Below are positions 10,020-20,951 of a DNA stretch of 64,000 bases, piece by piece. The notes below the pieces were generated by a model. It was not told the DNA's origin. It saw only the letters and a list, made by a program, of their open reading frames with translations, and searched no databases. This stretch comes from Channallabes apus. Its lineage: Eukaryota; Chordata; Actinopteri; Siluriformes; Clariidae. Every line of letters begins with the position of its first letter. The stretch's first letter is position 1. The position numbers and the translations under genes are program-made. The stretch spans positions 51,588,307 through 51,652,306 of the forward strand of contig CM060107.1 in NCBI GenBank assembly GCA_030522415.1. The letters are read 5' to 3'.

Positions 10020-11640
10020 CAGTGGTGTGAAAAACTATTTGCCCCCTTCCTGATTTCTTATTCTTTTGCATGTTTGTCACACTTAAATGTTTCTGCTCAT
10101 CACTGCTCAAAAGTTAACTATTAGTCAAAGATGACATAATTGAACACAAAATGCAGTTTTTAAATAAAGGTTTACGTTATTAAGGGAGAAAAAAAAAACT
10201 CCAAATCTACATGGCCCTGTGTGAAAAAGTTATTGCCCCCCTTGTTAAAAAACAACTTACCTGTGGTTTATCACACCTGAGTTCAATTTCTGTAGTCACC
10301 CCCAGGCGTGATTACTGCCACACCTGTTTCAATCAAGAAACCACTTAAATAGGAGCTACCTGACACAGAGAAGTAGACCAAAAGCACCTCAAAAGCTAGA
10401 CATCATGCCAAGATCCAAAGAAATTCAGGAACAAATGAGAACAAAAGTAATTGAGATCCATCAGTCTGGTAAAGGTTATAAAGCCATTTCTAAAGCTTTG
10501 GGACTCCAGCGAACCACAGTGAGAGCCATTATCCACAAATGGCAAAAACATGGAACAGTGGTGAACCTTCCCAGGAGTGGCCGCCGACCAAAATTACCCC
10601 AAGAGCGCAGAGACAACTCATCCGAGAGGCTATAAAAGACCCCAGGACAACATCTAAAGAACTTCAGGCCTCACTTGCCTCAATTAAGGTCAGTGTTCAC
10701 GACTCCACCATAAGAAAGAGACTGGGCAAAAACGGCCTGCATGGCAGATTTCCAAGGCGCAAACCACTTTTAAGCAAAAAGAACATTAAGGCTCGTCTCA
10801 ATTTTGCTAAAAAACATCTCAGTGATTGCCAAGACTTTTGGGAAAATACCTTGTGGACCGACGAGACAAAAGTTAAACTTTTTGGAAGGTGCGTGTCCCG
10901 TTACATCTGGCGTAAAAGTAACAGCATTTCAGAAAAAGAACATCATACCAACAGTAAAATATGGTGGTGGTAGTGTGATGGTCTGGGGTTGTTTTGCTGC
11001 TTCAGGACCTGGAAGGCTTGCTGTGATAGATGGAACCATGAATTCTACTGTCTACCAAAAAATCCTGAAGGAGAATGTCCGGCCATCTGTTCGTCAACTC
11101 AAGCTGAAGCGATCTTGGGTGCTGCAGCAGGACAATGACCCAAAACACACCAGCAAATCCACCTCTGAATGGCTGAAGAAAAACAAAATGAAGACTTTGT
11201 AGTGGCCTAGTCAAAGTCCTGACCTGAATCCTGTTGAGATGTTGTGGCATGACCTTAAAAAGGCGGTTCATGCTAGAAAACCCTGAAATAAAGCTAAATT
11301 ACAACAATTCTGCAAAGATGAGTGGGCCAAAATTCCTCCAGAGCGCTATAAAAGACTCGTTGCAAGTTATCGCAAACGCTTGATTGCAGTTATTGCTGCT
11401 AAGGGTGGCCCAACCAGTTATTAGGTTCAGGGGGCAATTACTTTTTCACACAGGGCCATGTAGGTTTGGATTTTTTTTCCCTAAATAATAAAACCCCCTC
11501 ATTTAAAAACTGCATTTTGTGTTTACTTGTGTTATCTTTGACTAATAGTTAAATGTGTTTGATGATCAGAAACATTTTGTGTGACAAACATGCAAAAGAA
11601 TAAGAAATCAGTAGGGGGGCAAATAGTTTTTCACACCACT
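10020..11640 (+). mobile_element. Tc1-like transposon with IR/DR termini (about 1.6 kb)
   Basis: The element begins CAGTGGTGTGAAAAACTATT after TA (10018-10019) and ends ...AATAGTTTTTCACACCACT at 11640. The ~215-bp inverted repeats each hold an outer and an inner direct repeat (inner: GTGTGAAAAAGTTATTGCCC about 10219; its complement about 11431-11452). This is the IR/DR layout known from Sleeping-Beauty-type elements. It sits in the intron of the hAT transposase relic. The final G of the right terminus appears changed to A. Confidence 0.9.
10405..11424 (+). pseudogene. Tc1 transposase (DD34E), frameshifted
   Basis: It starts MPRSKEIQEQMRTK with the paired helix-turn-helix region (GYKAISKALGLQRTTVRAII) and the GRRPK AT-hook-like motif. 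The frame then shifts near 10600 to QLIREAIKDPRTTSKELQAS, and again near 10915 to KYGGGSVMVWGCFAASG. The catalytic triad region is recognisable: WTDETKVKLFG (first D), QQDNDPKHTSK (second D) and SPDLNPVEMLWHDLK (E). A TAG at 11200 interrupts just before WPSQSPDLNP. The end (AAKGGPTSY stop) is at about 11424. At least two frameshifts and one nonsense codon make it non-functional, though the DDE residues remain. Confidence 0.9.
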
Positions 11641-12452
11641 ATTTTTTTTAGGTTAATATGTATTTCTCTACTTTATTCTGAAAAAAAAAGAAAAAACTAA
11701 TTCCCAGTAGACGTACTAAAAACTCAAAACTAATTTAGAAAAATTAATAGTTAGACCCATAACCCATAACGTTTCCATCCAAAGTGGTCGAACATAACAT
11801 ATGTTGATAATTCACGGATAAAAGTTCGTTCCTTTTCTCGTTATTACTATTCTGTCTACGCGTCAGCCTCAGATACATTCCAAATCCTACATTTTTATCA
11901 CATGAAACATTTGCTTTTAGATGAATGCTCGAAAAAAAAAAAAAAAAGAAGTCAAACTTTTTTTGTTTTAATTGTCTAAACTGAAGAGTTGGCGATGTTT
12001 CGTCACAAACTGATCCAGCCAATCATGACTCGAGCGGGGAATCCCTTTTTATTCATTCAACAAACTCCAGCGAAGACGTTCACAAGGTACCAGCTTCTCT
12101 AAGTGAATTAAAAAATGAACCAGTCATTCAAAGTGATCTCTCGTTTTTTACTACACTGATTAAATGTTTCATCAGTTGGTAAAATAAATTAATTAATTAA
12201 AAAAAATTAATAAATAAATCATGTCTTAATATTCAAAATAACTATTAATGTTTAACCTGTTTTAAGTTAAGTTGCATGCACACAGTGTCTTACTGTAGTG
12301 AATCATTATACTGGGAAAAACAAAAAACATAATATCTCTCATATATGAATATGTCACTCAGGGTGGAAGCGCACTTGTGGAAGGTCAGGCAGCCGCTGGC
12401 GTAGTGGCAGTCGAAAATCGAGCGGCACACGACCTAGACACAATATACACAC
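11641..12452. other. no gene seen; transposon-derived patch at 12350-12450
   Basis: Mostly AT-rich DNA without supportable frames. At 12357-12450 the sequence (GTCACTCAGGGTGGAAGCGC... to the ATACACAC before 12453) resembles the interior of the hAT element at 1534-2701 (2350-2460). A degenerate relative of that element therefore seems to lie here, split by the younger element at 12453. Confidence 0.4.
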
Positions 12453-12956
12453 CAGTGTTGCCAACTTAGCGACTTTGTCGACTTTTCAGACCCCCTTGAT
12501 TACTTTTTTTTTTTTTTTTTTTTTAAAGTGCCTAGCGACAAATCTAGCGACTTTTGGACAAACCTAAGGAAAGCATTCTGTGGCATAAATTATAATTTTC
12601 ATTTTACTTGTAAATATATCTGTTAATATCACAACACATATGCAGTCTTTATCTTACCTACAGTAGCGATTTTGTCCAATGCAGTTATAAATCCGGATTC
12701 CGGAATTATTTAATTGCAGAGGATGTAACTGCTGGTTAATAAGTTCCGTTGTGTTGTCTGACAGAAAATATATAACGTAATTGATAACAGTTTTATATTG
12801 GACACATGAGGAAGGATTAGGGAAAACATGCAGAACGCAAATACGACGTAAATACTTCATCAATATGCAAATATACGCATGACGGCATCTAGCGACATTT
12901 GCCGACTTTTCGAGCAGACTTTAGCTACTTTCTATTGAAAACAGTTGGCAACACTG
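12453..12956. mobile_element. hAT-type MITE (504 bp) with 8-bp TSD
   Basis: The termini CAGTGTTGCCAACTTAGCGA (12453) and GTTGGCAACACTG (ending 12956) are inverted. A perfect 8-bp duplication ATACACAC occupies 12445-12452 and 12957-12964. No coding sequence is present. It is nested inside a sequence related to another hAT element, as the flanks on both sides show. Confidence 0.9.
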
Positions 12957-14039
12957 ATACACACATGCTACGAAGCATAGCAACGCAGACACATAAAACA
13001 CAAACAGCGACCAACATGTTGCGGGTCGTAACATTTCCTGTGAAAAGTGGTTTTTCAAACACACACACACACACACTATTAAAAAAAAAGAAAAAGAAAG
13101 CGCCACATGTTAGAAATATTTTATATATACTATATTTTACATAGTAGTTATTTCTACTCTCTTGCTCTCTTCCTCATAGATCTGATAGTAACATGTTAAA
13201 TATTTCCTGATGCTATCTTCGTGTCTCCTCTTGTATTAGTTCTTAAACGTGCGAACGCTCCCATGCTCACATTCTCATTCCCTCTATCTCTCTCTCACTC
13301 CATCTCCTTCCCCCTCTCCCCCTAACTCGAGCCAACAAGAATCGTCTCTGGACGGACACCTTCAGGATCTCACCAGGACATTAACAATGGGTTTTGTTCT
13401 TTGTAGTAACACATGTCTATGGCACAGGTGTTTGGTCAAACATATAAAAACCACATCTTTTACTGTTAATAAACAGAGACCTTTCTGACAGACAATGTGT
13501 GGGTCGCTCCTGCACCAGAAAGGCTTACCGAATCACAGCGGACAGACCGAGCAACTCGCTTCTTCTACTACACAACTTAAAAACTTTACACCGCCTCAAC
13601 ATAAAAAGTTTAGTAAAAAGTTTTTTTTTTTTTTTTTTTACAGTTTTTTTTTCAAGTTTACTTTTAAAGAAATTTGCTGTCCAAACTAAATATTTTAAAT
13701 TGCTGTTTAGTTGAACCCAGTTCAAAATCTTATGCTGACTCAACTGTAATTCAAATATTTAAGTCAGATTAAGTAGTACTGGTTGTGGGCTCAATTAATT
13801 ATATTTCTCTAGTTGACTTAGACCAACTTTTCATCTAGTAAAAAAAAAAAGTAAGTTGTCTCCCATTTTAGCCCATTGATGTAACTGGTTCAAGTGATTC
13901 GCTCTTCTATAAAAGCTAAAACAGTGATCTGTGTTGTGGACTCCCTGACTTCAGATATTAAAAGTCCTTAATTGATAGCAACTTATTTGTTCCATCAATT
14001 AGAAACTAATTAGTGACGTCACCTATTTTGTGAACAGAG
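12957..14039. other. no gene; possible solo LTR fragment about 13390-13580
   Basis: A CATATAAAAACC TATA-like box (about 13440) is followed 30 bp later by TTAATAAACAGAGACC (a polyadenylation-type signal), then GGTCGCTCCTGC. This spacing is that of a retroviral or retrotransposon LTR promoter and R region. Borders could not be found, so the call is tentative. The remainder has a (T)n run at 13621 and no supportable gene. Confidence 0.25.
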
Positions 14040-14245
14040 AGAACTAATACATGGTGTATACTGTCCTAATACTTTTGGCCACTGTTAAGTATCTCCCTCT
14101 CGTGTGTGTGTGTGACAAACATCAGTCTGTGTCTCATTCTAGCTAGTTCAACTATAAACTTTGACTACATTCTTTTTATGACAGTAAAATGACTAGAATA
14201 TCTATATATCCGGTATATAATTAGTGTAACACACTGCAGGTGCAC
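14040..14245. repeat. repeat shared with 51270-51463
   Basis: The segment from TATACTGTCCTAATACTTTTGGCC to TAACACACTGCAGGTGCACT is closely matched at 51272-51463, including CAGTAAAATGACTAGAATAT. The first ~35 bp resemble a Tc1-type terminal repeat. The similarity at 51463 stops precisely where the splice-donor side of the orphan exon starts here, so the second locus lacks the exon. Confidence 0.6.
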
Positions 14246-14249
14246 TTAC

Positions 14250-14270
14250 CGGTCCGCTGACCTCCGCCAT
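14250..14270 (-). CDS. orphan first coding exon of an unidentified gene
   Basis: On the minus strand a Kozak-like CACCGTG precedes ATG GCG GAG GTC AGC GGA CCG (MAEVSGP), followed at once by a consensus donor GTAAGTGC. The region upstream (14280-14540) is CpG-containing with CT and GT runs. The exon would splice to sequence at lower coordinates, but no matching second exon was recognised down to position 1. It may be a decapitated gene start or the first exon of a gene with a long intron. Seven residues are too few to name it. Confidence 0.35.
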
Positions 14271-14279
14271 CACGGTGAA

Positions 14280-14540
14280 AGTTTCTCCTGCAGGTGTGAG
14301 GAAAAGCTAAACTCCTCCCACTGTCCAGAACTTTCTGGAGAGCTTCAGAAACCTGTACAGCGCGTGACATCTTCCACACACGCGCGCAGAAAACTCACTT
14401 CATCTGTGTGTGTGTGTCTCTCTCTCTCTCTTTTGGAGCGCGCGTGTTGGGGGCGTGGCTGTGTATGTAGATTACCCAGACGGTTTTCTCTGTGAATAGC
14501 GTGTGGGCGTGTCCTGTCTCAGGTTATTATCAGATAACGA
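14280..14540 (-). promoter_or_regulatory. candidate promoter/5'UTR of the orphan exon
   Basis: The region directly upstream (minus sense) of the 14270 ATG is richer in G+C and CpG than its surroundings (GAGCGCGCGTGTTGGGGGCG at about 14436, ACACGCGCGCAG at about 14379). It contains a short GT/CT tract and has no coding frame. It is called only from composition and position. Confidence 0.3.
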
Positions 14541-15680
14541 AGTGCGACTGAAAAACTCATCACAAAATAATAAAACTCACATTAAAATTACACCGTTTTC
14601 TGGGCTGATGATTCAAATACACTGTTTTTAATGTCGAGTTATATTAATAAAATCACAGCCGTGCTTCAGTTGTTTGTGATTCCCGCTCTCCGTTCTGACT
14701 GAAAATTCCTGCAGCTACTTCAGTCCAATCAGAGCTTTGTTGCTATGATGAATATTTAACACGGCAACCAATCAGTCATGAAGCAGTAGTGAAGAGTAAA
14801 TTCCATATTGTATTGATGATGGTTACAAATGTTGACCTGTATTTATTATCATAGGCTATTAATAAATATATCTAAATTCTTTTTTTTTAAATGACGGAAA
14901 CCATAATATTGCACCTCTTTCCTACTCATATGGTTGAGTGCGTCGATCGCACGGGCGCGAGAGAGGTTGATTTACGACAGCTGTTTACAGGAGTGTAGTC
15001 CAGTGTGGGAGATGCATTGTGGGTAATGCAGTCCGGTGTGTGGGAAGTTGAACGCGAATGTGAGATTGTATGGGTGGAATTTCACCTACACACTTTATGA
15101 GGAAAAAACAGCTTGGTCTTTTTGTTTGTGAGATATCATGAACATTTCACATGGGGTATCATCGTGATGCAGTGTAAGATCATCAGTGTAAGCAGGTCAG
15201 TGATGATGAACCAGTGCCGGCTGATGATGACCAACACCAACCCCCTGATCTACCAGAGCCAAGTGAAAAGAATCACAATCAAATTGAACAGGTCAGCTGG
15301 AATAAAATCAGTAGCAGCATTAACTCCTGCTAGTAAATATTATAATGGTCAATATTAATTCAAAATAATGTTTCTCAGCCTTATTTAGAATTAATATTGA
15401 CTACCATAATAATTAAAATAAGTAACTAGTTTACTAGCGTGAGCTAATGCTGCTACTGATTTTATTTCAGCTTACCTGTTCAGTTTTATTGCTATTCCTT
15501 TTAAAATATTGTCTTATCAGATAATTCAATAATATTGTCCTTCACTAAAAGCACCACACTTACCCGACACTGTAGATCTGATTGACCCTGGTCTCCCTGT
15601 CCCTCAATAATTTCTGTCTCCTTCATCTTTTCTCTGTCATTTTATCTATGACACTGCAAGGCACGTTTATTTATACTCAT
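14541..15680. other. no gene seen; contains a dispersed repeat at 15066-15140
   Basis: AT-rich intergenic DNA. The stretch TGTATGGGTGGAATTTCACC onward (15066-15140) recurs at 50788-50865. It includes GTTTGTGAGATATCATGAA in both places. Nothing else could be assigned. Confidence 0.35.
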
Positions 15681-17097
15681 GGGCGTCGCTAGCCCCCCTA
15701 ACATTTGTACTCAGCCCCCCTAAAAATTCTCCATAAACTTCACACAAATTGCTGGTCCCCCATCATCGTAACCCTTTAAATTTGATATGAAAGTGTCGGC
15801 AGACTTCGGCTCCTCACCGTGTTTCAGCGGGTCTTCAATTCACCATCACAGAGGGAGGATTAAGTCAAGGTGTGTGTTTATGATAAATTGTTATATCTGC
15901 ATCAGTGCAGTCCTTTCTCATAAATACAGTTTACAAAATGTCATGAGGGATTAATCAGTTAAATCTTCGCTGTGTTCACCCTCATCACACCAGCTGTTTC
16001 CTCTAGTGAACATGAAGCCCTTAATACAGACTCTATGACCCTACAGTCTACTTTATACATCAATCATGCTGTTACTGTTTTAATTAGAAAACCTAACTGT
16101 CTATATAAAACATTACACAGTGCATATGGCATTAACTACCATAGAGTTATGAACATAAATGATTAACAATAGTGACACAGCATTCAGTGCCTCGTTTAAC
16201 TGTATAGCAGTGTGATTTACAGAGATAGAAAAATCCTGTTTTTTTTATAAATATTGTATCCAATAATGTCCCAAATCGTAAAATACATTTATTAGCCTTA
16301 GAGTAGGGTTTTTGTCACTTTGATTTAGAAAAAGTTACTTTTTTATATGAATAGAGACAAAAAAGAATGATATTAAAAAGATGCTTTGTTTAATTACATT
16401 AAAACAATGTTTGTCTATATTAATTAATTTGAATAAATAGCCTAGTAGCTATGAAATGTTAAGGGGTTGAATAGAGAACCTACTGTCTTATTTATGTAGC
16501 TAAAACACTATTTAAAACTAGATAACATGATCAAAGCTTTAATATTTATATTTAACTGTAGATGGAAGGTTTTTCAAGTCACATAAAAAAAAAGATGTTC
16601 TATTCTTCAGGTCTGCTGCTCATCTGGAGACCCACAACCATGTGACCTGAAAAACCTTCCATCTACAGTTCAGTTCTACAGTTCAGTTCTCTGAAAGCGC
16701 AGCACATTAACACTGTGTCCCCAACATTGATTGAAGTCATTGCATCAGAGACTATTTTTCAGATTTTTTTAATGTCTGCCAGTTTCCAACAAAAAGCAGC
16801 AGTATTGTCAAAGCTTTAACAGATAAATGTGACACTATTGGCCCCCACACAGTTTATTCCATTGTCCAGCCTCATAGGTGTGTTGTTTATTTTGCTAATC
16901 AATGTAAGTTTAAAGTTATATGCTGTTTTATGGTTACATTTTTCTGATTGTACCTGTACATGGAAAAAGGTTTATACGGTAAACAGCATGTGTGATCAAG
17001 AAGACTCATTTTAGTACTGATTCTGAACAAACCAAATATGTGTTAAACATCTATGGGGGCTGAGCCCCCCTTAACTGAAAATCCTAGAAACGCCCCC
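15681..17097. mobile_element. non-autonomous DNA element, long copy
   Basis: The left end GGGCGTCGCTAGCCCCCCTA and the right end (complement GGGGGCGTTTCTAGGATTTT) together with inner AGCCCCCC/GGGGGGCT blocks form imperfect inverted termini. A shorter copy at 41492-42045 shares both ends but lacks 16040-16928. Inside, 16560-16583 and 16637-16667 are inverted copies (CTGTAGATGGAAGGTTTTTC) able to form a hairpin. No transposase frame is seen and no clear target duplication was found, so the superfamily is open. Confidence 0.6.
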
Positions 17098-17409
17098 GAC
17101 GTCACTTAATTTAACTCAAAAAGTCAAACTCTCATACAGCATATTCTAGACCCATTATATGTAGAGTAAAATATTTATATTTCAAGCATTATTTTGTTTT
17201 CATTATAATTATTCTGCCTGACAGCTCATTAAAATAAAAAAAAATCTGGTATCCAAAAATATTAGAATATTGCAGTTTGAGTAAATGACTATTCATTCCA
17301 TATGAATACTGTGTATCTCTTAGTCTAGTTTATTACATGCATGTTGAAAACTGATGATGATCACTCATACAGAAGTTACTGTATCAAAGCGCATTCATGA
17401 AAAGAATAA

Positions 17410-18397
17410 TTTCAAGGGGTCGCGAGAGGGATTAAAAGATTATATATTCTTTGTGATTATAATACACACTTTTCAGTATTACAAGTAAATGCTATAAATA
17501 AATATTTTCTGAATTGTAAAGATATTACTGATTGAGTGTGAGTGTGAATAGGGCCCAGGGGTAGCTCAGTGGTTAAGGCATTGGACTACGGTTCGGAGGA
17601 TCCCAGGTTCAAACAAGAGCAAGGCCCTTAACCCTCAACTGCTCAGATGTGTAATGACATAAAAAAAAAATGTAAGTCGCTCTGGATAAGAGCGTCTGCC
17701 AAATGCCTAAAATGTACAGTAAATGTAAATTGAGTGTTAAAAAAAAATTGCGACTCAAAGATGACATCACTGTGCAGCGACTGACTCACTAGTTTTTGCA
17801 ACAGCGCACAACTGCACGTGAAAACCGCAACTGCCGAGATGGATAAATGTGTTATTCGCAAATCTAAAAATGTTTAGGAAATTGTTTGCCTGAGTCATCA
17901 GAACCATGTACATCAACCAAGCAAAAGAGGAAGACCCCGTCAGAAAGTAGGAAACGTCGGAAATATGAGGAAGAATTCATAAAGTGCAGTATCAGTATCA
18001 GTATTCACTAAGTTGCCGTAGCAACCGAATACACGAGTTGTCCCGTGCAGCAGTGGATGTACTGCTTCAATTTGGATCTACATATTTGTGTGAGCAATAT
18101 TTTTCCGCTGTTACATATATAAAAAAAGAAATACAGCTCACGTCATGATGTGGAAGATGATATGCGGGTAGCTGTATCCACCATCAGGCCACGAATGAAG
18201 CTTTTGTGCTGCCAAAAACAAGTACAGTACAGCCTTCCCATTGAAATAAGCCCAAATTATTTTGATGTATAATAAATGTAGTCAAAATACTGTGAACAGC
18301 TTATGTTTATTGTTTATTTTTGATAGTGGGGGTCGCGAGATCTTGTCGATCTTTTTAAATTAGGGGTCGCGGGCTTGAAAGTTTGAGAACCACTGCT
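17410..18397 (+). pseudogene. hAT (ZBED/FAM200-like) transposon relic
   Basis: The right end is the familiar GGTCGCGGGCTTGAAAGTTTGAGAACCACTG terminus (about 18364-18394); a matching GGGGTCGCGAGAGG lies at 17418. The coding start ATGGATAAATGTGTTATTCG (17838) gives an N-terminus with KRGRPRQKV-like basic sequence. After a large deletion the hAT dimerisation tail appears (FGSTYLCEQYFSAVTYIKKK ... VAVSTIRPRMKLL, about 18070-18215). A tRNA SINE is inserted at 17551-17730. Confidence 0.7.
17551..17730 (+). mobile_element. tRNA-derived SINE (otophysan-type)
   Basis: It begins GGGCCCAGGGGTAGCTCAGT (A box TAGCTCAGTGG), has a B-box-like GGTTCAAAC, the body GCAAGGCCCTTAACCC, then GTAAGTCGCTCTGGATAAGAGCGTCTGCCAAATGCC and an AAATGTAAAT tail. 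An ATTGAGTGT motif occurs on both sides, a probable partial target duplication. Confidence 0.8.
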
Positions 18398-18429
18398 CTA
18401 CAATGACCGCAACCTTAAGGAGAATGTCA

Positions 18430-18800
18430 AGCATTGTCTTGCACTTGTCAAGCATGTTTCTGTCTGCTGACAAGATTTATGCAGCTGCCGATTTCCTTTT
18501 CCAGCATTACATGCCCAAAGTGCCAAAAATAACACTAACTGGTTTGTTGACTATGATATTAATGTGCTTCATTACCCTGCTAACTCACCTGACCTGAACT
18601 GCATAGGGAATCTATGTGTTACTGTCAAGAGAAAGATGACAAACACCTGACCTACTGTAACAATACAGATGAGCTAAAGCTGCTGTCAAAGCAACCTGGC
18701 CTTCAATAAAGCCTAAGCAGTGCCACAGGCTGATCACCTCCATGCTATGCCACACTGATGATCCTAAAGGAGCCCTGAGCAAATATAGAATACATAAATG
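18430..18800 (+). pseudogene. Tc1-like transposase 3' fragment
   Basis: The frame gives NWFVDYDINVLHYPANSPDL (about 18538-18600) followed by NCIGNLCVTVKRKM, i.e. the DDE-domain tail (SPDLNPIENLW-type) with changes at key positions. Further on are the degenerate downstream helices (NTDELKLL..., RLITSMLCH) to about 18780. It belongs to a Tc1 family different from the element at 10020. No terminal repeats were found next to it. Confidence 0.65.
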
Positions 18801-18859
18801 AACATAAATTTCAAAAGGTGAACATGTCTATTCTGTAACTTTGATTGATAGTAGATAGT

Positions 18860-19130
18860 AGATTTTTGAATTGTTAAGAGCTACTGTATAAGCTATTCTG
18901 TCAGCCACCACCATGTCTGTTGTGCTTAACCAGTACAGTAATGTACATCCGCAGCACACGTTAATGTAAAGTGGGTCAAATTTAAGTGAAATACAAATGT
19001 CAAAATATTACAATATTGGCATGAAATAAGCAATAACTCTTAATGCTAATGCATCCTGCCCACATGTGTTCATAAATCAATATGAATCAGGTAATATACA
19101 GTATATATAGAGTATACTGTACCTCTGTGA
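18860..19130. other. no gene seen
   Basis: AT-rich intergenic sequence between the Tc1 relic and the CD300-like transmembrane pseudo-exon; no supportable frame or repeat. Confidence 0.3.
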
Positions 19131-19136
19131 TTCCCT

Positions 19137-19215
19137 AACCATGACTCCTGCAAGTATCAGCAGCAGCAGCAGAACCCCAGCAGCAGTACAGGTGATGATG
19201 GTGGTGTAATGAGGA
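19137..19215 (-). pseudogene. relic transmembrane exon of a CD300-like receptor
   Basis: Minus strand: PHYTTIITCTAAGVLLLLLI then LAGVM, clearly homologous to the transmembrane exon at 21411-21518. Relative to that exon, the stretch carrying the acceptor and the first residues (ETPTN) is deleted, and the end reads VRESQ instead of CWKHR. The flanking intron (AAAAGTAAAAAGTACACATG) is also homologous. A nearby gene copy has decayed to this exon. Confidence 0.75.
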
Positions 19216-19219
19216 ACAG

Positions 19220-20700
19220 GAGAAAAGTAAAAAGTACACATGGGGGTTAAATTCTACATTCTGATTGGACAGAGTAATCACCAATGCTGAATCATTATCC
19301 AACCCTGACAGCAGTGCAGCTGCACATTAGATGCACATACTGTATATTACTAGAATTTCTTTTAAATATTTATGTATGTCAGTACTGACAATGTCTATTC
19401 AAAACTCTTAACTCTTCATGTTTTTGTAGAAACCAAACCCCACCTGGATATTTGATGGAAGTTTCTCATCTCTCTGTCTGATGTTTCTATTGAGACACGC
19501 AAAATGTTTACAAGTTTGTCATGCAGGTGATATCGGAGAAAACGGATGAAATAAATCACGCAGTGCTCACAAGCACCTTTCTCTGGGGTAAAATGCGTGA
19601 ACATTTAGCAGGAATTTATTTTGAGTTAGATTTGACATTTACAATGAATTTACTTTTATCTAGGACAGACAATATGAAATCTACATGTCTAGTCTGTTTT
19701 TATCTTGTGTTCGTGTGCAGCACTGCAACACTGCATGTATTTCACTGTATTTCTCAGATCATAAACTTGGCTTAATATCAGCCAGGAGATTTTATGGCAT
19801 TCCATGTAAAAAAAAAAAAAATATATATATATATATCTTTGAGCAATACAGGTAGTCCCAGACTTAGAGGCATTTGAGTTAAGAATTTGCACAGATACAC
19901 ATATACACACTCATAGATGCAAATAAATCATTGTAGTAGCTCACGTGTACTGTATAAAAATAGACACTGCAGTGCACCAGATACCAATATTTACAATTAT
20001 ATACAATATTTTCAGTGTATAAGTGAATGTTTAAAAATGACTCGGCCTCACCGGTCTCAGTGAATCAGTTCGGGAGCAGGACAATAGAAAATGTCTGTAT
20101 TGTAAATCTGAATAATCCTAATTCCAGAAAATCCCCACAATGTGGAAAACAGCTCTGAGATAAAATGGCGACTGGGATTCCCCTCAGAGACACTGTTACA
20201 TTACACAGACCAGTAAAACCTTGGATTGCGAGTAACTTAGTAGATGAAACAAGCAAAAAAAAATAATAAAAAATTGTAACTTGATAAATGAGCTAGGTTT
20301 TTGCACTACGAGCAGTCTGATACACTTTTACTGCCAAGCCAATGATCTGAACCAATGGTGATTCTCTCTCGCTCTCTTTCTCTCTCTTGTGCTGTGGGAT
20401 TGTGGGTAATCATCTGCAATGCTTGGTCTCAGTACATGTGTCTCATTCCTAAAGCCAACATGCATGCATCGGTGTATGAGTGTGGTTGTGTAAAAGTCGT
20501 CCTACACAATAACCCCTCTCCTCCTCCTCTCCTCTCTCTCTCTCACACACACACAGCCAAGATTCAGGTTATTTAGTTTAATTTTTACTTTATATTTTCT
20601 ATTAATCATTTTTATAGGAATATTTTTGGGTGGTCGATTCATTACCTTAGGTGCAGTTACAGTTTTTGGCCACATGGTGGCAGTGTGGGGACAGATTTAG
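19220..20700. other. no gene seen; intergenic DNA downstream of CD300-like genes
   Basis: AT-rich DNA with a short (AT)n at 19820, a CT-rich patch at 20360 and a CT/CA patch at 20518-20555. No splice-bounded coding frame could be supported, although it lies where 3' sequences of the receptor family would be expected. Confidence 0.3.
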
Positions 20701-20725
20701 TCATGTGGGTTGGTATGATTTACAT

Positions 20726-20951
20726 GTTGGTCTTTCGGCTGCTCCCGGCAAGGGGTCGCCACAGCGGACTATCCAGTCCGCACTACAACTTGGCACAGGT
20801 CTTATGCCGGATGCCCTTCCTGACACAACCCTCCCATTTATCCGGGCTTGGGACCAGCACTGTATCCAGTGGCTGGGGTTTGGGCACCGGCTGGGAATCG
20901 AACCTTCCACATGGCAGGCGAATCACCTACCACTGAGCCACCAGTGCCGGA
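20726..20951 (-). mobile_element. tRNA-Gly-derived SINE with 16-bp TSD
   Basis: On the minus strand the head GGCACTGGTGGCTCAGTGGT ... TTCGCCTGCCATG ... GGTTCGATTCCCAGCC ... GGTGCC matches the tRNA-Gly(GCC) pattern, with A and B boxes and pairable acceptor ends. The body is GGAAGGGCATCCGGCATAAG and the tail GTGGCGACCCCTTGCCGGGA then GCAGCCGAAAGAC. It is flanked by TTGGTATGATTTACAT at 20710-20725 and 20952-20967. Confidence 0.9.

Noticed and set aside
20883..20950. Functional tRNA-Gly gene on the minus strand
   Set aside because: It is followed by the SINE body and tail and lies inside a 16-bp target duplication, so it is a SINE head.
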